From Xestospongia muta (Eukaryota; Porifera; Demospongiae; Haplosclerida; Petrosiidae): a DNA stretch of 64,000 nucleotides. Location: positions 5,072,923-5,136,922 of the forward strand of contig OY848922.1 of assembly GCA_963693285.1 (NCBI GenBank). Direction: 5' to 3'. The notes under the pieces were generated by a model. It saw only the letters and a program-made list of their open reading frames with translations. It did no database searches and had not been told where the DNA came from. Of the stretch, positions 38,901 to 53,900 are shown one piece after another; position 1 is the first letter of the stretch, and each line of letters begins with the position of its first letter. The translations under genes were made by a program, and so were the position numbers.

Positions 38901-41900
38901 GAAACTACAGGTCGTGTAGCTTCGTCAGATGACATCGTTGCACTATTTAAAGACATATGATAGCTAGTGAAATCTTTGGTTTCCTTCTTTGTTTGGCTGT
39001 ATTTTGTGGATGTAACAATATCTGTATCCAACTCTTTCGAATCATATTCTGATTTGGTTGATGTTAGAGCAGTAGGCAGTAGTGAAGCAGCATTGTGACT
39101 TTCTACTTTTTGTATAGCTGACCCAGTAATGCTAATGCCGGTTTCATCAGTTCTCAACCATTGGGGTGATTCTGTAGATAAAGATTTTCCACTAGCATCT
39201 TCTGAAATAGGATCATCAGTTTCTTGTTGTGAATCTTGCTCTAGTGCATGAATTGCATCTGAGAGCATCCTTAGCAAGTCAAGACTGGTAACCCTTTCCC
39301 ATATCATTCCTTCATTGCGTCCAGCAACCCTCTCTAATGCTCGTATAGGTCTTGTTGCTATTGCTGTACTGTTGTGAAATTTAGGTGCATTCCAGTTGAA
39401 CAGAAGTGACTTGAATGCTGTTTTACCAACACACGGTGGTCCCATAAGAACAAGTCTCATGTTAGACAGTCGAACATTACCTTTGTGGAATCCATGTTTG
39501 AAAAGCCGTTGTAATGCTGTAGCAAAGAAAACCAAAGGATATTAGATTACTGTTAGAATAATGTATTGTGCTAGTAGTATGTTAGCATACTAATCATATT
39601 AATAACATAAGGTATACAATCTTCTAGTGTATTTTTGATACAAAAGATATTATTAAATATATATTTGTCTTAAGATTGGAGATTATCATTAAATTGACTA
39701 CAGAATATTAGCCTATAGAGATGTCTGCATACCGAAATACAAGAAACCACAGTATTGTTTGTTAATTAAGAAACCTCCCTCAATTATACTTCCAATTTTT
39801 AATTGTAATATCTTAATTTGCTAATTGCCATAACTTCAAATTTTGTACTTCTATGTCCCCTTAATTGGAACATACTCATATATGTTTTAGTATGGACACA
39901 TATATATGTTCTACAATAATATAAATTATACAAGGAAAATGAAGTTTGTTGTATTGTGCATAGTAGGTAATTGTTAGTAATTATCAAATACATACCTTCA
40001 TCTATTATCAGTTTTGCAGTGTTTCGATAGCCTCTACTCTGAGCTAATTCAGCTGGAGTTCTACCATCCTAAGTGGAGAATGAATGTATTAATGGAAACC
40101 AAAGATAATGCGTAAATTAATATAAAATATAAATGTATATATTATAAATACATGAAGGTTGTAGCGAGCAAGTTAATTTTCTTGTAACAAGAGAAAAAGT
40201 GCATTTGTTACTCATATGAGTTGATAAGTAAGTCATCTACGTACAATCAGTTTATTGAAATACCATGACATCGTATATAAATTTCAGATTATATGCATAC
40301 ATAGTTTATGACTTAAATAAACTAATAAACTGTTAAAAATAGTGTTGTTCAAGGAAAAGTACTATAAATAGAAAAAAATAATAGTGTTATAATGAAAAGT
40401 TATTACTTACATAAGCAGATATCATGATTTCATCATCTAAGTTTAATAAACTCCCCTTTTCATGACTTTTGAAACTAATGATAATCTTCTTCATCAACTT
40501 GTTACAAATTCTACTGATTCGACTTATAGCAATAAATTGGTCCTATTCAGCTTATTCCAATGCATTAATAGTAATGTTCATAAAGTTGTGGAATTTGTTT
40601 ATAAATATAATTATTGTGTTAATTTGTTATTTGTATACATGTACTTTGTCTGGCTGCTTTAATGCAGTTGTAATTATAGAAAAAACTCTTTAAAAGATGA
40701 AACAATTAATTATTTTGCAATACTATAAACTTAAGGTTCTGATTAAGTTTATGAAATTATGTATTAAATTTTATTGTGAAAAGAAATATGTAAGAAAAAA
40801 AAATTCTACTAGTGTATGTAGAAAAAACATATAAATCATGTCCATACACAAGATACAACAGTATTTCAAATTACATCTGTGTTTTTATGAGTCTTTTTGC
40901 TGTGAACATATTTGAAGCTATAGTTACTTATTATAATACAATGTATAAAAACAAAGAACATTATTGCAGACATTGTTACAGAGTCATGTAAATAGTTAGA
41001 TAAACATTATGTTAGATGATTTCTTATAGCTGTCTTCTTAGTCATGTAGAATGAGAGTGGAATGTTTCAAGTTATGAAGTAAATCTTAATTGTGGTCAGT
41101 AAAGAAAGAGTATAATTAATTCTCTTTCAAATTGCATATCAAAGAAAAAGTGATGGCAAATATTTTCTAAAGATTTATTGAAAACTTTACTACTATTCCT
41201 TATTGGGACAATCTTCAGTACTTATGTTACATCAATCAGCAATTGTACAAACACTCCTGCATTAGAAAATTTAATAAAAGTATATAACACTTAATGTTTC
41301 CTTCTTGTTCGCTACTTTTTTACAAGAAACTATACTGATAATAAGTATAGGCTTATATTTTTGATTGTTTTTTTACTATTAAAACTAGCAAAGTAATTAC
41401 TCATCTTAATACTAAAGGCAATCAATGCTGCTATTCTTTTGCTCACAAAATGAATAGCTCTGATCATATGGGTGTGACTGTTTTTAACTGCAGTCATGAC
41501 ATGAAATATTGACCAAAACAAGCTTATCAGAATCTATATATAGTTAATAAGTCAAATGAATTTTAACAAAAAATTACCCTATGACTAACAATGAGATATT
41601 TGATGGGAAAGAAATGTTGGTAGCTTATTGCTGGTGACAAATGATACTTGAGTATTTCGTTTGTACAGATCATGCAAAAGTATACATATACAGAGTTATA
41701 ACATGATAAACTTATTGTTAGGTTAATTTGGTACATTGAACACATCAGGTAAATAATTGAAGTTATTATGCCAGTCTTCACATTAACAAACAATAACAAA
41801 TAGCACAAAAGAGTATTTTCACTGATCAATAATAACATTTTAATATCATGCTTAGCATATTATTCTTAAAATATGACTACTTGATGTAATCACAGTGATC

Positions 41901-44900
41901 TTTCATACCTTATCAACAACAGTAATGTCAGCACCATTAGTAATTAATATTTTGATGATCTCTGGACGATTATTGTGAGCTGCAAAGTGTAATGCAGTCC
42001 AGCCATTCTGTATCAATAAAACAAAGAAGCAGTACATATTCAATGAACACTATAAAGATAAATTTCAACTCAATATATTATTAACACATAATACATTTAT
42101 GATTTTAAAAAATTCACTTAAACATCCACTATGTTATTTGTTAACATGGTACAATTATTATAAAGTTATTTTCATATTACTACATATTACTCTAGACTAG
42201 TATACTACATTACTAAACTCTTAACAAACCAATCTATCTAAACACAGGAATAAATAATATCTTTGTGCCAGAGAAATTCTGGTACTTTTAGGAATATAAT
42301 GAATATATCAAATAACAGGTCACAGTTATAAAAACTGTACCTACACTAGTCATTGTTCATTGACAAGACTATAGTTCAAGCTAAATGCTTGAAGTAATCC
42401 TTTTATCAATGAATTAATATAAAAACTAAGTGTTCCATATTTCACCCAATCTCCTATAATTATAAAAAAATGGCTTAAGTTAAGCTAAATTGATCAGAGA
42501 GTGTGAAAACTATGTAATTAAGTATATGTTTCAGATAGGGCAGTTATTATATTAGAAAAGCAAAACAGTAGGTTTTCATTTGTATTTGTGGTTATTGATG
42601 TTACACAAATAACAGTTTAGTCTATCTTTTACAAACGATAACAGAGACTCATTTTCAGTGATTTATTCAAACTTGAATATGTGTATATTATATACATATT
42701 GTTAATAGGTTAGCAGTAGAAAAGTGAAAACCATTATTTGGATTATTACAGAAGAAAGTTCAGTAAAGAATATATATAAAATTATCATAATTTCTTGAAC
42801 TTTGGATAACACACATCAAAGAGTGTTTTCATAAGTTTTATGTGCCAAATTTAGTAGTATTGATCTAATAAATTAACATTGCTATTGTGATATCTCTTCA
42901 TTTAATGACAAACTGTATACCTGCAACTGCTAATAATGTTAAAGGTATCAATGAATGTGTGTCAAGGTGTATAGAATATAGTTAACAACAGAAAAGCAGT
43001 TTACAAAACAGCATATTTCAGTGAATTCATTAGTATGTAAAACACAATATATCCTAGTCACACCCCAACTCCTCCTCTTCACTACACGTTACTACTCACA
43101 AATATCACTTTCTAACTCTCGCTTCAATTTTACACTTTTAGTCTAATCAGTGCCAGCTTTAAGGAATTTGACAGTAGAGATGTCCTCTTAGTAAATTTTA
43201 CAAGTCACAATTGAGACTATATTTAGACTAACTTTCAGAAAAAAAGAGAGTCGATTTTGGAATAGCTATCAAATCAAAAATGATAGCATAATTGCATTGG
43301 AAAGATTACAAATTGCTACCAAGTGATGAAATTATTATGAACCAGTACTGTTAATGGTAGTAAGCAGCAATGACTTCTCTTAACTTGTTTTATGGTCAGC
43401 CATAACATTTTCTTAGGTCAGTGGTAGTTCTAAGTTAAATGAATATCAAGGTATAGCATCAAGAATAATTACACTTGTCAATAATGGTGCCTACAAGAGT
43501 TCTTCTTTGACTATAGAATAAATATTCTGATGATTTTTCCATTAGAGTAGCAATATTGTATAATGTATTCTCAATATATTCCACCTATAAATTACTTTTG
43601 AAATAGATTTTTTGATCATTATGTTATTTATAATATTACTAACACATTTATGGAGACAACTTTGTCTGTTTCTGCTCTCTATTGTCCATACTCAAGCTTC
43701 AAATAATAAATAATTCTATCATATTTATATATGTTTTCATTAGGTCAATTATAGAATGATATTCCCCTGCTGAGCTTGAAACTGTCATTTCCTATATTGA
43801 AACCTTTACTTAGCGAAGTGTTTTTGTGTGATATGTTACCAATCCTTCATTTTTTTAATCCCTGCAAGTTTCATATGGTGTGCTCATGTAATAAATATTC
43901 TAATCATTCTAGTAAGTTATAAAACATTCTGTTTAATGATATCTATTATATCTATTATGCCTTACTTCAAATGATGACTGAAACTAATGAAATTAAGTGT
44001 CTACAAATTCTGTTGAGTTGTTTAAGCAACAACATTGTCTATTTCTAATTCTTATCTCCCCTAGACTTATGCATACATTTTTGAGGCCATAGTTTACATG
44101 GATTTAATAAAGACTGTACAACATGTAAAAGCTGCTTCCTCTTTTGCCTTATTTTATAGAAAACTCAGTTTTAAGACTACCATTTCTTTCTTGTTTGATA
44201 AAGTTATGAAAGTGCTTGTTCATCCTAATACTAAAATCAATCATGTTTTCTTTCTTATACCAACCAATGGTATAGCTCTGATCATTAAGGATTACTGTGT
44301 CTTAGTTGCAGTCATGATATAAAGAAAGATGGCCAAAAACCTTCTATCCATACTTAATGACTGAAACAATATTAACAAGAAAGTTAACTATGACTACAAC
44401 ATTGTTCTACAGTCATGCTCAAATACAGTTACTGTAATATACCCTAGATTGTATGTCATGATATACTGAATTACTGTTCAATAATGGAAGACTCTATAAT
44501 AACTAGAGAGCACTTAACAAACCAGTCTGTTCAAATGCAGCAAGTAACTAAGGAAATTATGTATGCACTAAGTAATGAGTGTAATGAATGTAATAATGTT
44601 ACAAACTTAAAACACATGGTAAGCCTGATAACACAAGTGTATTATGGTCATTGAAAAAGAATAGATACAGTATTAAAGATCATTAATAACAATCACATCA
44701 AAATAAACAGATGTACTGTGTACATTAATTTAGCTGCACATTTATAATAATATTTGATAGATAGTATAACCATAAATGTAACTCACATTATTAATTACAG
44801 ATGCATTTGCTCCTTTCTTTAATAAAAGATCAGCCACTGTGAGGTATCCCCACTGACATGCTAGCATCAATTGAGTATTCCCATCCTAAGAATCATATAT

Positions 44901-47900
44901 TTCATAAATAGACTATATAAGCAAAAATATTATATACAAATACAACTACATACATTTCCCTTTATCTATAACCAGAGATTAAAATATTTAAATTAGCACA
45001 GCATTATAGATCTCTTTATGAGACATTAATATATTGCTAAGACATTTCTATTATACAAATTTATATTATAATAACTAATTTTAAAACATTTTAAATTTTA
45101 TTGGTTGTACAAGAAATATATATATTGCTGAATGTATTATAATTCATAAATAAAAGTTGACTATGTTACTTTTTAATATAATGTTATTTCACATACATAA
45201 TAACAGATGTCATAATACTAGTAACTTGTGTTATGTTCAGACATAATGTTTTTTAAATGAATAGTAGCATATAAATGAAATGAATATCATGATATAGCAT
45301 CAACAGTACAGTTGATGTTAAAAGGTTTCAATGAATGTGTCTCAAGGAGTATAGGATATATCTGTTGAATTACAGTCAACAGGAAGAGCGCTTTACAAAA
45401 CACCACATTTCAGCGAATTTTTACATGGAAACAGGTATTATATGTAAAACACAATGTATCCTACTCTCACCTAAACTCCCCCTGTTCACTACATGGTTGT
45501 TACCATTTACAAATCTCTCTCTAAGTATATCGCTTCACTTGTTTTCTTTTATTCTATTCGGGGCCAGCATTAAATAATTTTGACATATCGTTTCATTTGT
45601 TTTCTTTTTATTCTACTCAGGGCCAGCATTAAATAAGTTTGACAGTGGAGATAACCCATTATTAAATTTATGATATTCATTAAATGTAAAACAGTGTTGT
45701 AGTCGTAATTTGGAAAAGATTCAGAAGGCTCTACTCTATATTACATTTGTTTTGTTTAGTTATTCACTCAAGCTTTGTGTGGTGACTGTTTTTTTAAACT
45801 GCAGTCATGACATGAAATATTGACCAAAACAAGCTTATAAGAATATATATATATACTTAATAAATCAAATGAAGTTAACAAAAAAACCACACTATGACTA
45901 ACTATGAAATATTTGATGGGAAAGAAATGTTGGTAGCTTATTGCGATGACAAATGATACTTGAGTATTTCGCTTGTACAGATCATGCAAAACTATATATA
46001 TACAGAGTTATAACATGATAAACTTATTCTTAGGTTAATTTGGTACATTGAACACATCAGGTAAATAATTGAAGTGATTACGCCAGTCTTCACATTAACA
46101 AACAATAACAAATAGCACAAAAGAGTATTTTCACTGATCAATAATAACATTTTAATATCATGCTTAGCATAATTTTCATAAAATATGACTACTTGATGTA
46201 ATCACACTGTGATCTTTTATACCTTATCAACAACAGTAATGTCAGCACCATTAGTAATTAATATTTTGATGATCTCTAGATGATTATTGCGAGCTGCAAA
46301 GTGTAATGCAGTCCAGCCATTCTGTATCAATAAAACAAAGAAGCAGTACATATTCAATGAACACTATAAAGATAAATTTCAACTTAATGTATTATTAATG
46401 TATTATTAACACATAATACATTTACACTTGTAATCATGACTATCACTTGGTCAGCATTGTATCTAGTCATTGTTCTTACACTTCAGTTATAAAATAAAAA
46501 AATGTCACTGTATATGAATGGTTTACCAAGGAGCAGCCTTTAGAGCATATAAATATACTCGCCGCGTTTAATTACGTAGATGTTGCACATATAACTATGC
46601 TTATCGCGGTCAAACAGTTAACTGCACTCATGAAATTTAAGATTGACAAAACAAGTTTATTAGAATCTATCTGTTCTTAATAAATCAAATGAGGTTTAAA
46701 AGGATCTATACTATGACTAACAATCTACTATTTCATGGAAAAAAATGTTGGTAGTTTATTATTGTATGTTAAAGTATAGTTTTAGAAGTTTGTTCAAACT
46801 GTTCATGATCAGGATAATTATATTCATATATGGTAATTATGTTGACAGTAACTTATATATAAGGTCTTTTGTTGATCTTAAAAGCTTAAGTCACACAAAG
46901 CATTAAAGTAAATGATATGATATAGATATGCCTTACATAATATAAACATAAGGATCTGGATAAGGTGCTTTTTCAAAAAATAGAATAAACTGTCAAGCTA
47001 ATGGTTTCATAGAAATAATTGGTATACAAAGATTTTGTATAAATTTTTGTATTAAAACTTGTAATCTTGTAATTTTGATACCAAATTTAAAATGATTCTA
47101 ACACAATATAATTGGACATTGTAGCTAAAAACTGGAGATGTTGTTATACAAAATATCTGTAAACATTGAACAGGTAATGTGATAAATGATACTTGTGCAT
47201 TTCATTTCTACAGATCATGTGAAACTATACATATAAAGAGTTATAACATGATCAAACATTCTAAGGTTGATTTGCTACACTTAACATTCCAACTACAAGA
47301 GTGAAGTGATTATGTCAGTCTTCAAATTGAACAAACAATAGCAAATAGCATTAAGGAGTATTTTCACTGATCTGTAATAACATTTTAATATCATACTTAG
47401 TGTGATATTTATAACCTATGACTACTTGATGCAATCATACAATGATCTTTCATACCTTATCAACAACAGTAATGTCAGAACCATTACTAATTAATATTTT
47501 GATGATCTCTGGATGATTATTGATAGCTGCCCAATGTAATGCAGTCCAGCCATCCTGTAACAATAAAGCAAAGAAGCAATACATACACAATGTACACTAT
47601 ACAGATCAATTTCAACTCAATGTACTAGTAGTACACAGTACATTCATAATTTTAATGATGTTATGTAAACATCCACTATGTGATGTCATCAATAATTATG
47701 GTACAATTATTATATAGTTATATTTATGTATATACATCTACTATATAATTCTAATAATGTGTTAATTATGTATATGTTATGAATATAATTATCTGTTCCT
47801 GTCCCACCATAACATGATTTGTGTATACTATATAAGTGTCATATGGAGGCTAGTTAAGAAATGTTCTATATCTCTGCGACTCTATCTCAAGTCATCACAT

Positions 47901-50900
47901 AATGGTGACAAGACTGGATCTTTCAATAAGTCACTACTAAGGAGACGAGACAAGATGACTGTCCATGGGAGCATGGGAGAATTATGCCTCCAACATTATT
48001 GTAGGGCTAATGATGTCTTTGATAACGAGACATTGGCAGTTTTATGTAGTGTTTGTGGTCTGTTGATGCATAAACTAATCAAGAATTTACTAATGCCTAA
48101 GAAGTGCATCTGATTATCTTTCAATTCAGTTGTAGACTTGGTGAAGGAGCATTATAGTCCAAAACCATGAGTGTTGTCCAGTGTTTTAAATTTAATTTAA
48201 GGCTACAACACCAAGGAGAGGGAGTGGCAACCTTTATAGCTGAGCTGAGACAACTATACAAGTTTTGTGAATATGGGGATATGTTAGATGACATACTACA
48301 TGATCGTTTAGTGGGTGGTATTCGACAACTGAGTATTCTATGATGACTGCTGGCTGAACCCACCCTAACTAACTCTGAAATGTGCTCTTGAACTGGTACT
48401 TGCAATGTAGTGGGCAGAGAATGATACAAGAGATATTCAGTGCTAAAAGCCTACTTGTTACCGTTATGGAGGAAACCACTTAGCACCAAGTTGCAGATTT
48501 AAAGACTAAAGACTTAATTAAATTTTGCCAAATGTATAATGTCTTAGCATGTCATTAAAGGTTTCAATGAATGTATATCAAGGAGTATAGAATACATTTG
48601 TTAAATTACTGTTAACAGGAAGAATAATTTACAAAGCAACACTTTTCAGTGAATCTTTACATGCAAACAGGTATTATGTAAAACACAATGTATCCTGGTC
48701 TCACACAAGCTCCTGCCATTCACTAAATGCCTGTTACTATTCACAAATTTCTGTCTAAGTGTCGTTTTAATTGTCTTCTATTTAATGTACTCAGTGCCAC
48801 CCTTAAAAAAATTTGACAGTAAAAATGACCTCTTACTAAATTTATGCATTGTGTTAAATGTAAGAGACAGTTGTAGTCATAATATGTTATATATGTTGTT
48901 TTAAGTCATTCACTCAAGCCTTATATGGTGTTCTGATATTATATCTTCATCCAAGCTCTGTTTAAATATTAGCTGTTTATACTAAATCCTATTACTCCTA
49001 TTAGCTGATAGTCAATCCACCAATACACTTTACGAGTTACTGCATTCATGGATAAATGCAGCTAAACCATTTCTAATTAACAGGTACAGCTAAAGCGATC
49101 ATAACATATATATATCGTGAAAGGTAGACCATCTAGACAGCAAACTAATGACTTAGAGCAGTATCATTATATCATTATAGATAGAGCTGTGCTTTGGGAT
49201 GGAAAATTTGTACTGTGCACACAAAGAGTTATAAAAATTCCAGTGTACTAGTCATAATGAAAAAGGTTAACATAGCATACAAGAATTGTGGATAAACAAT
49301 CACCTTATGACAGGTCAATGTGTCTGCTTGGCTCAGTTTAATTGTAATGAAACAGCTTGTTCTTCCCAGGAATTATTGTAACTTTCATTAATAACTTGCT
49401 TAAATTTGTTTCTCTCCTTCTCTTCTAAAACTATGTAAGTAGCTTCTAATCTTCAAAATAAAGTTAATCAATGTTGTTATTCTTTTACAAAATCAAGGGG
49501 ATGGTTCCTATTATGAGGCTGTGACTGTCACTTCAAATGCAGTTGTGATAAAAAATTGGACCAAACAAGCTTAGAAGAATCTATCTGTATTTAATCATTC
49601 TAACAAGGTCAATCAAAAGCTAAACTGAGTAATAACCAATTATTTTTTAGAAAAAGAATACTGATAAGTTATTATATTGAATATTTGAGAAAACCATCAA
49701 CTTTATCATTACTATACTCTGTCCAAGTTGAGTTGAGCTACCCAGACATGTAAATAACTTTGCCGTTTTATGTGCTATCCGCATGGAACTTGCATATATC
49801 AATTCAGCTTGCAAATGCGCTATTTATATATAAAATTTGGCGGTCAAATGGTTAACTGCACTCATGAAATTTAAGATTAACAAAACAAGTTTACTAGAAT
49901 CTATCTGTACTTAAGGTTAAAAAGAATCCACATAATGTCTAACAATTTACTATTTCATGGAAAAAATGTTGGTAGTTTATTAGAAGTTTGTTCGAACTGT
50001 TCATGATAGGATAATTATATTCATATATGGTAATTATGTTGACAGTAACTTATATATAAGGTCTTTTGTTGATCTTAAAACCTTAAGTCATACAAAGCAT
50101 TAAAATAAATAATATGATATAGACATGCCCTACATAATATAAACATAAGGATCTGGAAAAGGTGCCATTTCAAAAAATAGGAAAAACTGTCAAGCCAATG
50201 GTTCGATAAAAATATTTGAAATACAGACATTTTGTATAAATTTTTGTATTAAAACTTGTAATCTTGTAATTTTGATACCAAATTTAAGATTCTAACACAA
50301 TATAATTGGACATTGTAGCTAAAAACTGGTGATGTTGTTATACAAAATATCTGTAAACATGGATCAGGTAATGTGATAAATGATACTTGTGCATTTCATT
50401 TCTACAGATCATGTGAAACTATACATATAAAGAGTTATAACATGATCAAACATTCTAAGGTTGATTTTCTACACTTAACATTCCAACTACAAGAGTGAAG
50501 TGATTATGTCAGTCTTCAAATTGAACAAACAATAGCAAATAATATAAAAGAGTATTTGCACTGATCTGTAATAACATTTTAATATCATACTTAGTGTGAT
50601 ATTTATAACCTATGACTACTTGATGCAATCATACAATGATCTTTTATACCTTATCAACAACAGTAATCTTAGCACCATTACTAATTAATACTTTGATGAT
50701 CTCTGGACGATTATAGCGAGCTGAACAATGTAATGCAGTCCAGCCACCCTGTAACAATAAAACAAAGAAGTAAACATATCTGCAAACTAGGTCACAGTTG
50801 ACATGAAAAGTGACACTTGATTGTCTCATTCACTTGATTGTCTTATTTTGTAAATCATGTAAAACTATACATATACAGAGCTATGACTTGATGAAAGTAG

Positions 50901-53900
50901 TCTTAGGTTAATCTGGTACATGTGAATTTCAAGTACATAACTGAAGTCATTATGTCTGAATGCATACTTAAAAGCAATCACAAATAACACAAAAATCTTT
51001 TTTTTCATGATTCATGTATAAATACATCAACTCTGTGATTTTAAATGTCTTAATATTAAATTTATTAAAACATGTCTTGTAAACAACGTAATAATTATCA
51101 TCATTTTAGAATTTTGCATAAGACACATCAAAGAGGTGGTTTCATACATTTTATATGCCACATTATGGTGAAATTGATCTAGTCAATTAAAATTGCTATC
51201 TGTGACATCTTTTTTCATTTAGGCTAATGTATTGATATATCTTTTCGTGATATATCTTTGTTTCATAAATAATGAAAGTATACTATGTATTCTCACTTTA
51301 TTAGTTACTGTCATATCTGCTCCTTGCTCTAATAAGAACTTGGCAACGTTGAGATGTCCCTTCATACATGCTAACATCAATGGAGTATTCCCATCCTAAA
51401 GAATCATAGTTATGATGTAAAATTGGCTTTTTTAAGAGAAGCATTGCATGTAAAAAGTTGCGCATCAATAATATTGATGATAAATGTAATTCCACCTTTC
51501 AGATTTTAATGTAGTTTAAGTAGTACATGACAAATGTCTTTCAATAAAGAATTATATCACAAATAAAGTAAAGAAGTTGACATTTTTTCATAAATTGTAT
51601 TGCATTGCCCTGTGGTGAATAGTCACATAATTTCAATAACCTCAAATTATGAAGTATTGTTCCTAACTGTATACAATAACTTCATAATGTACCAAAGCAA
51701 AATAACCATTACCATGCACACTAACTAAACCAAATCATAGAAGTAATTGAATTGCAAAGAAGCATAAAAATTGATGCTAGGTGTTGAGGTTATTATCAAC
51801 CATTACAAATTAATATAAATGTAATGTAAATATAAATGTAACCTACTACTTAAATACCATTATGTAAATGTCCTTTAGGAAGCTGAAAGTCACTTAACTG
51901 TTTATTCAATGCAATTCAATGATTGAGTTTTTATTTGAATATTCATTTATTCGACTGATCATTGATTCAAACTTACGAGCACGTGGCAACATCAAGCATG
52001 ACTGCATACCCATGGTGGCATGGCAGTGTGGACAAGTCATGTGGTCAGTGATGAGCCACTGATCAATACAATGCTTACAGCATCCAAAGTTATTGCAACA
52101 TGGTAATACGACACTTTCGATTGGTAAAATACATTTGCAAATGAAGGATTGAAAGTTTTCTTTCATATTATCAGCAAATTTTCTGGTACTAGCAATGTAG
52201 TCGGCATAGAAGGATACAAGTGATATTCAGTGTTAAAAAGTCTACTTGTTACCATTGTGAAGTAAACCACTTAGCACCAAGTTGCAGATTTAAAGACTCT
52301 GTTTGTCATGGTTGCAACAAGAAGGGGCACCTGATCAGATGTTGTAGAAATGCCCAAATGAGGCCAAACAAAGTATATATGAACATTAATGAGGTGGAGG
52401 AAGACCCTATTTCTCAATTGTATATGTTACCCTCAAGTAAGACAAAACCATTAAAGACAGTGGTAAATATTGATGGCAAAAAGGTTGAGATGGAGATTGA
52501 TAAAGGAGAGTTAGTGCCAGTGGTGACATACACAGAGTACAAGAGGCTATGGAGCCAAAAGAGTAGGCCACCATTACATGTGGCAAGAATAAAATTGAAG
52601 AAATATACCGGAGAGATGATTAAAATCTATGGACCTTTTGAAATGGTGGTGAACCATCAAGGGGAAGAAGAGAGATTGCTATTAGTTATTGTAGAGTCTG
52701 AAAGACCTAGTCTACTCAAAAGAGACTGGTTGAGCACATGATAAATCAGGTCCAAGTGAAGGAAGAGTTAACAACACTCATTTCAAGATACTCTGATATT
52801 TTTCAAAATGAACTAGGCACAATCAAAGCTGTAACTGCTAGCATTGTAGTAAAAGAGAGAGCATTTCCTCCACTTGTAATCATGTCTATCACTTGGTCAG
52901 CATTGTATCTATAGTATGTCCGAGTTGAGTTGAGCTACCCAGACATGTTAATAACTTTGCCGTTTTACGTGCTATCCACATGGAACTTGCACCAATCGAT
53001 TCAGCTCGCAAACATGCATTTCATATATAAAATTTAGCTATCTAGTGCTATGAGAAAGTAGCAAACTATAATGACATACCTTTGTCATACTTCAAATTCA
53101 ATACATTCGAGGATTTTAATAAACAAAATTCTCGCCTGGAGAAGTCAGCTGTGTGTCACATGCATGGCAATTCAAAATTACAATTCTAATTATATGAACA
53201 AATGTTCCATTATAACAATTATTATTATTAAAATAAGAATCAAATATTGTCTTTTGCGATTTAAGTTAGCTATTAATGGTACCTATGGTACAATCACATA
53301 CATGTACCTTGGTCTACTGCATGTAGGTGTTTCAAAACGTAATAAAATTAGAGTATAGTGTTTCGTATCATTATTATTTTCAGAAATAAAACATATTCAT
53401 TTTCAATATATAAATTACCTCAGTAATAATGTTGATATCAGCGCCAATATTGACTAATGATATAACTATATCCATAAGCCCTTCATGAGCAGCATGATGT
53501 ATGGCTACCAATTTTGCCTGTTGTTATAACAAAAGAAAGTATTAACTACTAAGACCACAAATACATCAGTAGAGTTGTCTAGACTCCATAATTAATTTTA
53601 GGTACACATGTCTACTTGTCATAACATATCATAGTTTTATATAATGCATATCAGGGCTTTATTTTATATTGCATCACGAGGTCACACATGAAAGGCAGGG
53701 ACAATGAGATAACAATATGTAGCTGCACTTCAGTTAGTGTGACATCGATATTTTTGTAAGTACCAACACAGAAAAAAGTGCAAAAAGCCAAAAACAAAAT
53801 ATGAAAGTAGGCAATAGTAGAAAAGTCTTGTCTGTTAATACTACTGATGTGGTTAGCTCATTAATGAAATGCTTGCTGATGAATCTTCAGAACTGATTTC

